DNA of 64,000 nucleotides, taken from NCBI RefSeq assembly GCF_963583255.1, contig NC_084808.1:29742404-29806403 (forward strand), written 5' to 3'. Positions 45,931 to 60,800 of this stretch are shown here, one piece after another; within the stretch, counting starts at the first letter, position 1, and the number at the start of each line of letters is the position of its first letter. A program made the position numbers and the translations under genes. The notes under the pieces are model-generated. The model was not told the origin of the DNA. It did no database searches and saw only the letters and a list, made by a program, of their open reading frames with translations. The DNA is from Pyrus communis (lineage: Eukaryota > Streptophyta > Magnoliopsida > Rosales > Rosaceae).

Positions 45931-47867
45931 TTAAATAGGGTTGTTTGATTCCATTAATTTAATTGCATTCACAACTTTTTCCATTTGCAATCCTCGACTA
46001 CCCTTCACCAACACAACATCACTACAATTAACCATCTTCACAATTTCCTGCACTAAAATTTCCGAGTCAATAGCATATACGATGTTCATCTCGTCAAGCG
46101 ACTTCATACTCGCAGCTGCTGCACAAAACCTCTCCCCCACGAGGCCAACTAAATCAATACGAGCACTACGACACTGCTTTAAAATCATCTCGTGTGACTC
46201 CATCTCAATTCCACCAAGTTCTAACATGTCGCCGAGTATGGCGATTCTTTTGCCTCTGCAATCAATACTCTCAAGCACGTCAATGGCAGCCTTGGTGCTC
46301 ACAGGGTTTGCATTGTAAGCATCATTCACTATCTTGATTCCATTTCTAGCAATTTCAAGCTCCAACCTCATGTGAACCGGAGAAAAGGCTGACAGGCGAA
46401 CTCCAATTTGAGAAAGAGATACTCCTAAAAGAGTCGCTACTGCTGCTGCCGCACATGCATTGACACCCAAATGGACGCCTGGACTAGGTATCACAAACCC
46501 TACACTGAAAACAAACGAAACCGCCATTTCAGTGAAGAGCGTGAGCGGGAGCACTTAGGCTTATCAAAACGAAAAACAGTAGCTAGCAACGAAAACAATG
46601 TTGTTTAACTCAGACAAGGAATGTGTATGAGGAAGGGGAGGGGCTTACATCTCTTGGTGATTCTGTAAGACAACTCTAACTCCAAGACCTCTGTTTGTGC
46701 TTTCTGATACAACCAACCGAACATGGCACCCCACTGTCCGTCTCCGACCAAACAGCACCTGTTTATGGCAAGAAATTAAACAACAAACTGACTTCACCTA
46801 TAACCTGGTGCAAAATACTAGCAGATCCAGTATCTACTCTCGTGTGAGTTTCATTGCCTGCTTTCCAAATCACCCAATTTTGTATTGTAAAGAAACTAAA
46901 ATCAGGACAAGGGAAAGATAAAAGATGTGTTTTTTGGTATATTGGTGCATTCACATTTTACATTTTATACAGAAAAAATAAGAAGCGCCCAGACCAGGGA
47001 GAGCAGAAAGACCTTTTTGACACCATATGGCACGGGGAGGCTCATGACAAGTGGATCGTCAGCATTCAAAACACAGACGTCCCCGGGCTTTGCTTCCGCC
47101 AAAATTTCCCCTTTGGCAATTGCAATTTCTTCCAAACTCGAAAAGTTGCAAAAATGCGAAGCCCCCACATTTAGAATGAGCCTTACGGTCGGCCTAGCCG
47201 TCCTCGCAAGCTCTAAAATCTCCCCCTTCCCGCTCATTCCCATCTCCAAAACCACAACCCCAGCATTCCTCGGCATCCCAATCAACGACAGAGCAACCCC
47301 AATTTCATTGTTCCAATTCCCATGACTTTGATGAACCAAACCTGTTGAACTCTCCAGAGCCAAAGCTATCATGGCCTTTGTGCTAGTCTTTCCCACGGTC
47401 CCAGTCACTCCCACCACTTCACCGTGAAACCTGTTCCTTGCATAACTAGCCATCTTCTTCAACGAAACGACAGTGTTACCGTGGCATTCAACAAAGCCTC
47501 TGTCCCAATTCTCGCAGACGCGGCTGCCGATAACTCCGGCACAGCCTCTGCGGGACAACTCCGGGGTGACGAAATCGTGGGCATCGAAGTTTGGGCCGGC
47601 AATGGCGAAGAACCACTGTTTAGGTTGCAGGGTTCTGGTGTCTGTAGAAATGGTTCCAGGAGGACCCCATTTTACGATCCTCCCGTTGACAGCGGCAGCG
47701 ATATCCGAGACGGTCCACAGGGCTTTTGATTCCGATTCCGGGGGATTTGGGGAACTAGGGTTTATGGAACATTTGGTGGTGATAGAGATAGAGTGCCTGC
47801 TGGGTTTTATGATTGAGGGTAGGTGCCAGGAGGAATGTGGTGTTGGTGTTGCAGACATTGCCTCCAA
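45931..47867 (-). CDS. murF: MurF homologue: UDP-MurNAc-tripeptide D-alanyl-D-alanine ligase, probably plastid-targeted
   Basis: The bacterial enzyme adds D-Ala-D-Ala to the peptidoglycan precursor using ATP; in moss the plastid pathway supports chloroplast division. Exons 47867-47013, 46758-46649 and 46504-45931 (minus) give 512 aa. The first 45 residues are Ser/Thr/Pro-rich with few acids, like a transit peptide. The N-terminal Mur domain follows (STDTRTLQPKQWFFAI). The ATP loop GVTGTVGKTSTK is near residue 153, the MurF hallmark NWNNEIGVALSL near 185, the C-terminal signature DAYNANPVS, and GDMLELG. All key motifs are present, so the protein looks functional. ATG 47867 is the first of two close starts (47858 also possible). 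The acceptor enzyme context is not in this window. Substrate in an angiosperm is inferred. Confidence 0.9.
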
Positions 47868-48613
47868 GACAAAAAGTGCGATCCAAGCTTAAAACTTCAA
47901 CTCCTTCGTGCTTGTTTTAAAGGCTTTTCTAGCCCTTGACACTATTACTTTCTGAACTCACTCTCATTCACCGTATTTGAATTTAGGACTAACTGGCAGA
48001 CCGCGGTTTAGACCATTTAAACACAGAATCTCTTTCAACAAAGTGGAGTGGAGACCGGCTCTCGTTAGATCAAATGGTCATGAACACTCGGATGGATCGG
48101 TCAGAAACATAAGAAATTGTTGAAAAAATAAAATTCCAACATATTTTCACATCAATGTAACTCGCAATTCACAAACTTTGGGCAATCACTAACAAGTCCG
48201 AAAACAAGATTTTACATAAATAAATTTTTATAGCAAAGACAATGCTAATATAAGATGTAAAAAGGGTCACTGCCTTGAATGCTACACTAGTAGACTGGAC
48301 TTGTAATCGCCACTAAAGAAATATTGCTTTGCTTCCATGCCATCATCTGTTTCAGAATTTGCCTGTACAGATTCATGCCATTCTTCGCCCCCCACCCAAT
48401 CAAATAAATGGCTTATTCCAACAAGAATAGACAAGCAACGACGGATCATCCACCTACCACTTGAACTTGTGCTTTGCCAATAAGTAAAACATTCAGGCTC
48501 GGAGCACTATGATCCTAATTAACCCCAACCAAGAGCACAAGCTATAAGTTTTCTCCTCCTCTTTGTACACTAGATGATTTTGATTCCTGAAGCTGCTGCT
48601 GCTCTATATCACA
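47868..48613. other. MurF promoter side and MYB 3' flank
   Basis: The sequence from 47868 to about 48060 is the likely MurF leader and promoter; the rest is the 3' UTR of the MYB gene to the right. No frame is supported. Confidence 0.5.
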
Positions 48614-51352
48614 TTACCTATGCGAACTATGAGGCATTGGATATGTCATCGGAACCATGCTCATTGGTGCACCAGGAACAACTCCTCCAGGTACCGGGGC
48701 TCTAACGCCATATGCCATGTGCGGGGGAGCAGGGAGATTCACAGGTGTGCCAACAGCTGAGACAAGGTGTCCTCCAATTGGCTGCCCTATACTCGGTGCA
48801 CCGTACATGCCAACCCCTGGGGGCCCAGCAGGAGATTGTTTGGGGGACTTGCCAGAGGAACCTACTGCGGCACCATTTGCTTGACCAGTGATCGGCCCTT
48901 GAGCTGCTGAAATTTCTCCATTGTTGACACTGGTGATGTCATGAATGCTTGATCGCCTCCTGTCCTTGTTCATTGAATTCAAGCGTATAAAATACTTTTG
49001 TGCGTGGCTTGCCACTTGTGTAGGAGTTCTTGTTACCACAAAGTTCCGAGATATACTTCGCCAGTCACCTTTCCCATATTTTTCCAAGCCAAGAAGAAAT
49101 AGCCTGTCACGGAACAAAAACAGAAAAAAACATGTGTCATTATATTAAAAACTCACAGAAGAAAATAGTCCGAAGACATTACATGGTTGGTCTAAGATGA
49201 CAGTACCTAGGACGTGTTAAAGGACTATACACACCTTAAGATAAGCAGTGAATTCAACAGCCACCAAACTTCTAAACACAGAAATGTTGGAACTATATAT
49301 AATAAATGGAACACCATAGGGACAATATGGTTTTCGGATTTGGAATCAACTTGAGATTCTCTGTGTTGGAGGCTCACAAAATTTCAGAAAGCCCTCACCA
49401 AAAAATTAGTAGGTGATCAATATTTAACCTATAATAAGAACCCAGACACAAGAAGAATACTACCAAAATTCCTACTCAGAGAATTGAGACAAAAAAAAAA
49501 ATCATCACATACTAGAAAACAGAATATGATGTATTTAAGTTAAGCGAACACTGTTGGACAAATTCATTTACAGAGATAATAAATGGCAGACCGAACACCA
49601 AGAACTTGATTCATACCGCACAGGGCTCTATCAGGCCACAATAATGGGGTCAGCTGATTTCAGTTGTAAATATAAGAAATGACTATGAACGAAATATGAT
49701 CTCACTTTTTTGTTACAGATGTTTTATGTTTCCTTAAAACCCTTACATTTAAGCTCCCACAATCCTTTCCATCTTTCTCAGCTGAAATGCCACCTCTATA
49801 AGTACTATATGCAGATTATCAAATACACACAAACGTTTCAGTTGGCACCACTTAACAGCAATATAACAGGCCATTTCCCCTATAAAATTCCATAGAACCT
49901 GGTTTCTATATCAAAAAGTGCGGCCTCTAGAAACAAGTTTTTACCATGGGATTGTTGATTGGGGGCCTTCCTAGTTGTTTCATTGTGACAGGACAGAGCT
50001 ATTTCATGTCTCTTGTCATTTCAAGCCACTTTCCTATTGAAACGGTATCTGCATAGCTACATACCTTAGTTCTATACTTCCATAAATAAACCAGTTTTCA
50101 TGATAACAATTACTGTTCACATCTAAATCTACAGAGCACATATTTCTACTAAAACAATTAAGAACTAATCACAATTGGAGTAAAGAAGGTGCTGCAGTTG
50201 CCAGTCACTTCGTGCCAGAAACACCGGTTTCTTAGCACAATGCTGTAGCGCAATATGCAAATAGCTGAGGTAAGGCATATACCAAAATCATTATATTACA
50301 GTAGGGTGTTCCATCCATGAACACCAAATCCCAAGAAAATTACAATTAAAGGAGCCTGGATACAAAACTAAAAGGCTCTCATTTTAGATGGTTTCTACTA
50401 CAATGCCGTTTTCTTTGCTATCCAAATTTTCACGTTTTCAGACTTAACTAACAGTCAACAAGGGCAACTCCGGTGATAAACATATCCATAAATTCTTAAC
50501 AAGTCTTTCATACGAAATATAGAAAAAAACCAAATGAAGCCTAACCAAATTGCACATCAATATAGAAAAGTTAAATGAGGAGAAGTCAGCTGCCATGTTA
50601 GGCATGTGTTTAAATACGAAAATACCATGTTTTCTTTATTTATGCCAATATCATTCAAGAATATTGCAAAAAATTATAACCTATGGGCTATGAGCTTGAT
50701 ACCAAATACAAACAATGAAAAAGGAATATTCTGGATATGGAAGTTCTTCCAAAGGTAAAGCTCGATATAGTTTAGCCAACCATCCTCACCCTAAACCTTA
50801 GGGCCTAAAGCAACTTCAGAAAACTTACTATTGGAAAGAAAACTCCCTCGATAATAAAGATAAAATAGAGGACTTGAAAAGAATAACCAATCTTTAGCTT
50901 GATTCAGATACTCCTACAAATGTCACCTATCGGGCAAGAAAATCATTAAATCAACAATAAAATACTAACCTGTGCTCATCCTCTGTCCAAGCAATCCCCT
51001 TTCGGCGTTCCTGATCTGCCCTTGAAGCCTTACTTCCCTGATTAGATTCACTGCTATAGTTTCCAGAATGTCCACCTTTCTTATTGGTTCCTTCATCACT
51101 GGCATGGCTAGTTGAACCCTCTGAAGAATTGTAGCAAGGCAGCGGCACAACACCAGCTTCGATCTGGGTTAAATCCTCAAGTAAGAGGTCATAATGATGT
51201 TTTATCTCCTCTAGGGTTTTCCCATGTACATCAGCTACAATTTTCTCCCACCGATCTGAAGAATGCTCAGGATAAGTTGCAAGGGCATTCTCAAATGACT
51301 TATCCTGCTCTCGAGTCCATAAGGAGCTACTGACCACTTCCTCCACAGTCAT
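48614..51352 (-). CDS. MYB-related transcription factor, SRM1/DIVARICATA-like
   Basis: Exons 51352-50970 and 49103-48614 (minus) give 290 aa with an intron of about 1.87 kb. The first SANT/MYB domain is residues about 9-60 ([27 protein letters not shown]). A Ser-rich linker follows. The second domain ([31 protein letters not shown]) includes the diagnostic SHAQKYF motif and binds I-box/TATCC-type DNA. The tail is Gly/Pro/Met-rich ([17 protein letters not shown]). The family includes SRM1, a regulator of salt/ABA responses and vegetative growth, and MYBS factors of sugar signalling. The split Arg codon across the intron supports the border. The close paralogue is undecided. A non-coding leader upstream is likely. 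Confidence 0.93.
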
Positions 51353-54300
51353 CTGTCTAATCTCTGTTTGACTCCACTATCCAAATATTTCACACTGGAA
51401 GAAGAGTAGAATAAATATAGCAACCTCCTCCACAATTTATGCTGCACCAGTCACCGAGTCTCAGACTATCAAGAATCTAGAATTGTTCTTGGGAATTGGA
51501 TCTAAATGATTTCAATAGTTGGTTACAACTTACAGCTAACAACTTCTTTGATGGCGGGCTAAATTACAGGAAACGGAGCGTAAGACGCTAAGCAAGAGAA
51601 ACTCAGTTAAGATTTCAATGGCGATTTGCTCCACAATTCAAGAATTGGAGTTTTCTGAGTTGGTGACCTATCGATGAGCAAAAAGGCAACAAACTTCAGT
51701 TGGAGCATGAGAAACCTCTGAAAACCATAATATCAAAGTGCAATAAATGGCAGTTTGAAAAAAAAAAGAAAAAAAAAAAAGGAAATATAACTAATTCCGA
51801 TCGTAAATTTAGTAGTGGAATGGTAATTAGGGTTTTACTCTGTGAAATATGAAACAGACCACGAAACAGAAAAACCTTCAAGTCTTTGAAATGTAAGAAA
51901 GCAAAAATCCCAGTTTCTGAGCAGCAGCCCCATCCCCACCATCACTGATAGCACTGATAGGGATATCAACAGTTTTAACAGCGCAGGCCCACAAGGAGTT
52001 ATATGCTATTCTCAAGCGACCCACTCTTTTCAAACTCAATTTTCACAGCATCCTTATCCCTCTATTTAAGCAAACAATAAAACCACCATAATCCATATCA
52101 TCACTCCTTCCCCAATCCCTAATCATATCCAGAATTCAAAATTGGGAAATTAGGACAAGAATTCAAAATTCAAAATTCAACAAAAATAAAATAAAACCTT
52201 ACCAGCCGTGAATCCATTCCCAAACTAAAACAAAAAAAAAGATAAAAAATTCAATGTAAGTGCACCTGTACATCCTTTTTTTCCCAATCATTGTTCCACT
52301 CACAATAGCGATAATAGTAACCAGCAAAATGCTGTAAAACCTAATGAGAGAGAGCGCGAGAGAGACAGTTTAACCAACAAGCAAATGAGTTAACTTTGCA
52401 AAGCTGTAGTGTCACAAGAAAGATTGTACTTCTAGGAAAGCAAAACCCAACCCTTGAGTACGCGAGACACCTTGCTTGTTTCACCTCTTGTTCTCCCCTT
52501 CTCTCTCCTCCCCTCCTCTGTGCGTGTGCATGTGCGTGTACGTATTTGTCAGTATTTTACCAAAAAGTGAAGATTGACAAAAGAAGGTAAGGGGAATTTA
52601 CTATGATTGCATATTTTACTGCAGAGTTTACATCAGCATACACATTTACAAACACTAAGAGAAATAGAAGCAGGCTAGCAGCCTGATAAAAGCAAATAAA
52701 CTGGGAGAGAGAGAAAGCATCCAGACCAGAAATTTAGATGAACCCAAAACAGAAATAAAATAATGGTTAAAACCATCTATCGAAAGAAAACAAAAGGGGA
52801 GGGCTGTTTGAGAAAAAGCCCCGGAAAGAAGTTGGAATTTACAAAGCAAGGAATTAAAAGAATGGATGAATGGATGATGTGGATGGATTATCCTGAATCG
52901 AAATATCTAGAGAGGCAACTGTAGAAGGAGGAATCCATCAGACTGAGGATGGTCCACTCCACTCCACTCCGCTTGGTCTCATCACCCAACAGCTACTACC
53001 TACCTTTGCACATCCATCCACAGCTGGGATTGAAATATACATACATACATACATACATACGATCTCAACTCTCCCAACTCTCCAACTCAACTTGCAATTT
53101 CACACACCCACAATTCCCATTCCCATTAATATCTCATCTCACACATAATAAAACCACCACCATCAAGAGAGTGAGAGTGGGAGAAAAGAAATCGGGGTTT
53201 TCCGATTATTTCTAGTCCTTTTTATCCAAACAAACGAAATCAGCATATGTATTGTATGATGTCGGGATATAAGACAACTATGTGCAGTCTCAGGGCAAAA
53301 CAAAAATATAAATCGAAAAAAATAGTGACAAAGGAAAGGGAGGAATTGGGTATTTGAGATTAATGATGCAACAGGCATCACCTTTTTTTTCCTTGTATTT
53401 GATGGAAAAGTGATCAAAGTTTCCTTTCAATCTTTTGGTGGCCTTTATTTGCACTTGCAGACTTGCAGTTGTCAAGCGAAGGGAAGGGAAGGGAAGGGAG
53501 ACTGAGGCAAACAACACAACACATCAAAACGAAAGAGTCAAAGAGGAGCCTATCCAATATAACCATGCGATTCGGAGGCACACTTGTTCCTACTTTTGGT
53601 TTAATTTAGTATTTTTGGAAAAATATCTCTAATCCGCAATCAAAGCTTCCTTGGATGGCAAAAAATCACCCAACTTTCCCTTTTTTCACAACTTCACAAT
53701 CGCATATTACAAAATATTATTACTTTCTTTCTTTCCTGTTTTTCCCATCTGCTCTAGTAGCTCTACCCTCTATCTGATTCGGATCTTATTTACTTGTAGG
53801 GGGAGATCGGCATTCACCATATTACTAATACCATGTGCGTTTTACTAATTAGCAAAACGCAGAATGAAAGACAACGAATATGAAGAGTCGGTAACAACCA
53901 AGTCGAGATGTTACGGTCACACAATTTTATTTTATTTTCTAAATTAGTCCGTCCGCCCAAATTGTGCAAGTTGCCAAGCCTGAAAACGTGACACATCAGG
54001 GCATTTTTCCAAAAACCAAAACAGACGGAAGGGGCACAAGAAAACAACATGAAAGTTGGAATTTTAATTGTGACTGAACGTGACCCCTTTTTCTCAATTT
54101 TGCAAATCATAATTGCGGCGCCGGCGGCTATATAAAGCAGAGCGAAGGACATCTTTGGTCCTGGCCCGCCCCCCTTGGGGTCAATTTTAGACAACAAAAG
54201 TTCAAAATGTAGATGAGGGTTTTCCGAAGAAAATTCAAAATTCAAAATCTGGTACATGTATACATACTTTTTCTTTCTTTGGCAAACAACCATTATCCAG

Positions 54301-54862
54301 ATACACGTATACATACTCTGACGTTTGAACGCACTAAAACATTAAAAAACAATAAGAGCACGCGGCATGTAAAACGTTTTGGGCCAAGTTGCGCCCCCAA
54401 TAGCCCAGAAATTTCAGACCATAGTTATGGGCATGGCCCAAAGTATTTCCCACGGAAAAAATATAGAAATTGTCAAAAGATAAGAGCCAGGAAAATGTGT
54501 CATGGGTAGATAACTTCCCCTGTGCATTTTGGCTAGAAGAAGAATTTGACAAATTACATCTCACAAATTTACTTTACATGCCCAAAAATTGATAGGCAGT
54601 TTTAGTTTAACTTCCCCTACTAGTAGTAGTAGACTAGTAGTGCACGTCCATGTCCATCCTATATAATATGTATATATATCACCTAAACAAAATGGCAGCT
54701 TCTTTTGTGTCTTGTGTGTAAACTGTAAAACCAAAACAATCAAGTGAATATCATTACAAATCAATTCATAAGAGTTGGACAAAGTTCATACGCAATTCCT
54801 GTTGGCACCCATGAATACATGAACACCAGCCACCAAAATCTTCTCTCCTTGTTTGGAGTAAT
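51353..54862. other. MYB promoter/leader and SCYL 3' flank, with microsatellites
   Basis: No gene is seen. The region holds the MYB leader (possibly spliced), A-rich runs (51759-51780), a four-base repeat at 53038-53060 and a GGGAA repeat at 53479-53499. A TATA-like box in plus direction (gctatataaag) is at about 54127-54137, with no recognisable gene after it. The only longer frame (54314-53814, minus) has no family match. Confidence 0.5.
53038..53060. repeat. ATAC tetranucleotide microsatellite
   Basis: Five to six copies of a four-base unit. Confidence 0.85.
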
Positions 54863-57800
54863 TTACACCCCCGACGAAGACGTCCGGTTTATCCTCTGTG
54901 CGCCCAATTTTGGAGCAGCTGCTTTGGCTCCTCGGCCTTTGGCTACTGATAAAGGCTTTGCCTTGGTAGAGGGTGGGGGAGCGGCAATCGCAGCCCATGG
55001 ATCATCATCATCAACTGCTGCACTTGCTTTCACATTTAAAGGTTTTGAAACTGTTTTTGGTGCAGGGGCGGCAATGGATCCCCACAAATCATCATCTTCA
55101 TTTTTGACAGCCTTGGCTGGGTTTTTCGGTCTCAAACTCGTTGCTACAGAATAACACAAACACCTTCCAGTTAACTAACGCCGCAAAGACTGACCACTTT
55201 TAAACTTAGGTGAACTAAGATAAAGCATTGTTAAGCTTCTACCTATGTTGACACTTTGCAGGCCATTGTGGAGGCATGCAATATGATAAGCAAATATTTC
55301 ATTGTTATAAAAGATATCTGATTTATCCACCACAAGACAATTATTGTCGGTTTAGATACACTTGAAACTCAAACCAGTATTACGCATTTTTACTCTTTTA
55401 TTATAACCAGTAACTTTTATACGTTTCTGGAATATTTTCTATTCATTCACACATCAATGCATAACAGCAGAAGCTAAAAAAAACTGCAATTCTTGATACA
55501 CAAGTTCAATTACCTTGTTTAGGCTGCGAAACATGTTGTGACACCGGCCGCTTTTGAGCTGCTTGAATGTTCGCAAGAACAGGAGACGGTTTTGGCTCTT
55601 CCAGGGGTTCAACATCATCCCACCCATCCTTGTCACTTTCATTCTCCTCGTGAATTCCATTTTCAAGTTCTCCCCAGCCATCAGTAGACGTTGGGGACTC
55701 AGGTATATGGTGGTCAGCAAAATCTGTTGTTGAACTTACGTGAGCCGGCACTGTGCTTGGAGTATCCACCACTAGGATTACAAGAGAATAACAATGTAAG
55801 AAGTGGAACCCAAGAAAGTATCACTGGCCTGTCTATCCATTTTTTCTAATAAGAAATTGTTCCCTCTTATGTGGTGGAGGTAGGAACAAAATAGATGTGG
55901 AAACCAACAAACGCACACAATCCCATCTCCCCCCCCCCCCCCCCCCCACCCAAACCCCCTCTTTTTCTTATTGGATCTCCCGCATTCAACATTTAATCCA
56001 ACTAATATCTCTGCTTGGCATGGTTGTTGATTCTCCAACAAGCTAAACAAATTTCATGAAACCAAGTAATCAATACGTGTACCTGAGCTTGCATTAGAAG
56101 TTGTTTTAGTAAGAGATGCACTGGTATTCACAGGAGCAAGTGGAGCTTGTTCAGAAGGTTTACCCTTGACAGTCAAGGAGCTCATTGCCCATCTGCATGA
56201 ATATACATTTAAGACTAAGCACTCAGAAAAGAACCCTGTACATTCTACGCAGCATGATTTGGTTGAATCCCAATAACCTAATTGTAATCATAATATGTTG
56301 AAAAGTAAACTCACCCCAGTAAACTAGCATTTCCTGGTAGTGCTGAGATTCCAACACCGGCAGTATCTCCTGAATCAGTCTACATGGACCACAAAAGAAC
56401 AATGAAATTAGCAGATTATCAACATCACACAGTATTGACAAACACGAAGATATGGAACATCAGGCTTCTGAAACTTCCTCTGAGCCTTATCCTCTAAAGA
56501 TTCTGCTATTATACATACTGGTTTTGCTGTTGCAAACAATATTTATTCACTGATACAAACAAGCACCACGAAAACCGCACAAGACGATGGCTAACAGTAC
56601 CAAGTAATGAAATTATGATAAACGGTACCAAGTGATGAAATTATGATGGAACACAAAAATGTAGCAAGGTCAACTTCACACACGAAATGTTGCATCATAT
56701 GTGCATGTGAACAGAAAAATGAGAACTCAATGAGAAATTTGCAAACGTCATATACACAAGGTAGCCAACAACATCAAAAGAAAAGGAGTGTATGCCATAA
56801 GCTTTAAGGTCATTGATGCAGTAGCAAAAATTGCTTCTGATATACCTACATGCTATGAGAAACAGAAACAAATGAGTTAAGAATTCCAACACACCTTTTC
56901 ATAGGATTGCTTCACTATTTGTAAAAATTGATCAACTGCTTGAAATGCCTTTGATCGAACATCACTGCACCAAAGGGGAAAAAGGTATAATTCCCGTTAG
57001 ACAGATTCCATTAATAAAGTAGGACTAGGACAGTACAAAATGTAATCAAAAATTTTCTTTTCTCCTTAAGTGTTTCCTTTTTTTTTTTTTTTTTTTTTAA
57101 AGTATTCCCCCTTAAGCTTTAGCTACAAAATTTTTGGGGATACACCAATATTCGGTGCGCAATTCATCCCATCCCACTCTGAGTGCATTGTATGCAGATC
57201 CAAGTGTTGTAGAAGTGATGTAGTAAACTTGTCTAAAAAGTCTACTTCAATCACACGACACACAGGCATTCACCCAAGTAATGACTCGACGTTGTAATTG
57301 GCTTCCAACCATCCTAACGATAGGGAAGGCAATGGGAAGGAAAGGAAAATTTTCTTAAGATTATCTCCTTAGCATTCCAATATATTCACTTTTCCTCTCA
57401 TCAACAAAAGGCACCAACATATTTACAAAAAGAATAAGAAAATATTTTGAAAACATTATCATCTATTTCCTAGTGTTAAAATCAATATAGATATATCATT
57501 ACTTAATATTCATAAAAGTTAAAGGAATATACAATTATTCAGAACAACATACTGAAGAAACGTCCAAAGATATTTATGAATGCTAAAATTAATAAGCAGA
57601 CGACCTTATAATACCTTTGTGACCAGAAATAGAATCTTACAAGATTCTGTTATAACTGCATAAATTATTTCAATTTTTTTTAATACGGCAAATGCCTAGA
57701 ACAATAACTTATCCCTTTTAAAAATCCATGGACAAGAGGCAGGAGAACCTCAGAGTAGTTAAGTGTGACTTCAAAACCACGGGGATGCAGTTTCTTTCAG

Positions 57801-60800
57801 AAACACAGTGCTTACTTTCTGCTATAAACAATGGCATCGTCCTATTTAAATTTTAAATTGTAAGAATTAACCAGATCAAGAGAAGATTTTATAAGGTAGC
57901 AATATGAACAGACTGTTAGCATGTCATAGAACAAGAAAACACACTTAATAATCACTTAAAGTAAAGTATGCTTTTAAAAAAAACCAGACAGATAAATAAT
58001 ATACTAATCATCTGCTGCATACTTACTTATCCGGATCAATGGTAAGAATAACAACATTTGGGAGAATCCGAGTTGCAATCTCAGTGATATCATAATAAGA
58101 ACTGGTAGCACACAAAGCCATAATACCTGCCACAATTTTCACATTGATCATAGAATCCAAGCATTGCCACATGTACCAAACATAAGAAAAGACAAGTTTA
58201 ATATGATGTCAAACTAAAACATGATTCAAAACAGAACCTAGTAAATATATAAATCGAAAATTCTAGTACCTGCTCCCCGGGCAGGTGAGAAAGTATCACG
58301 TAATGCACGGGCAGTAAAAGCATTAATCAGCACTCTTTTCCTTGTCTGCATTTAAATAAGAACCCAATCATCTTAGGACAAGCAAATATTTTATCAAATC
58401 TGTTGAAAAATTAGAAATTACACCAAATAACCAATAGGACCATTCTATCACCGAAGAGAAGAATCAAATTAGAAACAGTAGGTGTGGCAGATAGATGACA
58501 CTAACCCCGTCGTTCAGGTGGGATGCAATGTTCCCTAGTAATATAGTGGTGTTCGTTCTAATTGCTGGTTCTTCATCAACCTGCAAAACAGGAAGAAATT
58601 AAAAGAATAAAAAACAAGTGTTAAGAAATGGCTATATTCTATGTTCCAAACACATTCACTCACAAAAAATAATCTTCAAAATAATCAACTTGAAAAGACA
58701 AAATATGAAAATAAACACTGCAAGCATTCATTTTAAAGGCTAACTCAAGGTTATTAGTTCAGAAGTTAATACCTGTAACTTTGAAAGATACTTCAACAAG
58801 GACCCTGAAATGGTGCGTTGAGAAAGCTACAAAGTATACAGACAAACCTCTTAGATGAGACTAATCACATAATTCAAATTTCAAAGGTGTATAATGACCC
58901 CTAAACCTAAAACAAGACCGGAATTTTATTAGCCATCACGGGCACCACATAAAGGTTGAGATATATCTTCAAAATGGTATGGAGTAAAGCAAAATATATA
59001 AAATAGTAAACAAGAGTAACAAGTGGCTAACACTAATTCTAATAAGCGTCGTGTTTCAAGATTCAAATCACATTAACAGTGGCTTGTGAGAATATAAACT
59101 ATACAAAACAAGAATCATACAACCATAAAATTAGGGGCACCAACCTTAGGAGCTAGAACAAGCATCGACTTCAAAGTCAGTTCCCGGAGAAAAGCAGATG
59201 TGTCAGTGAACCCCGTAGCAACGTGGGGGTAAACCTGAGCACCACATGCAAACTTAGAACCCACACACTAGAAATGAATCAATCTAAATCTACCAGGTTT
59301 CAAAACAAAATCCAACTATCATCGACTGCATACTTGCTCATCAACAATTTGTGCTGATAATGATTCTCCAAACTGATCGATATGTTGCAAAAGTCCAACT
59401 CGAATAGCTCGGTCATTGGAAGCAAACAGTTTCACAATTGTTGGCAGCACCTAAATGTATACCCAAGTCAGATGATTACAACCATAAAAATAAAATCAAC
59501 TAAAAAAGGAAAAACAAAACTTCCACATTCAAGAGTAATTTAAGTAAACAACATTCATGACACATAAGGTCAATGCAGAGTACTGAAACAGTATGACCTT
59601 CACACTGAATTCTTCGGTTGAAAGCCAGGAACCCATTTTCAACAAAGCTGTCAAAGCAGGAGCAGCAGCCGAACCAAATTCAAGGGCAGACGCCAATAAA
59701 GGAAGCAACTGTAGAACCAGATGGTAGGATTATAATTTGATTTTTTATTTTTTTTTTAGAAGAAACGATAACAATTTATTAAAACAATAACATGAATTAC
59801 AAAATAGTGGATTATAATTTGATAATAAAAAGGTTTGTTATATGTTTCTTAGTAGAGAAATCACATAATAATTCTGGAAGCACACCTTTTTCAGCACAAT
59901 TTGGCGAGGTAGCTGCTCCACTAAATTTGGAAGCTTGCGGAAGAAGGTATCCTTCTCAACACTATCTTTCAGATTTAGGATTTCCATGAAATGTATTGTA
60001 TCCACTAGCTTATTTTGGAAATATTCTGCCAATCCATTTGTTGCAACAGTTATTGAAATATAGGCAAACAAAAATACTATGACACATAAAATTGTTAAAC
60101 CACCAAGGTAAAAACAACAGAAGGAGCAAAGATCATATTTTCATAAATATTTAGTACAATCTCCACATGCATACAACTTTAATCCTCCTTGGGGAACAAA
60201 GGGCGACTAGAATTCCATAGATGATAACCCAAAACCAATTGGAGCTATATGTATCAAATGCTAATCAATCCTCAAACTGTGAAGCAGACTGCCATACTCA
60301 AGACTATAAACTCCCAACAACATTAAAAGAAATTAATTCGAGTTAAGAAAGAAAGATCACCACTATTTTCTATAAGCTTCGATGTATTCAACCTACGAGA
60401 AGGCGTGGAACTCAAGAGCCGCTGATAATCTGGAAGCAGAGACTGAAACAAGACAATAGAGAGATGCAAATGAAAACGAATCTTCAAAAAGATTAAGGCC
60501 ATGAGAAATTAAAAAGATCAACTACATTTTACCCCCTAAGGTTTGGGGTTGTTTTCAAAATGGGTCACAACATTTCGGTTTTAGTAATTTACTTACAAAT
60601 GGTGATAAATTGATCATGTGGGAACTGCATACCCTTTTTTGTGCTTTCGAAATAATCTTTTACTATATTTCTTCCCCATGTCAGCATAAAAATGGGTCCC
60701 AAAATTGCCACATCACCAATTTAATGGAAAACTCTTGACGGAAGGTTTAAATTGATGTCATTTTAAAACTTCAGTGTAAATTGCCAAAATTCAAACCCCA

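Noticed and set aside
53814..54314. 166-codon frame on the minus strand
   Set aside because: No domain, low-complexity residue mix, no supporting splice or start context.
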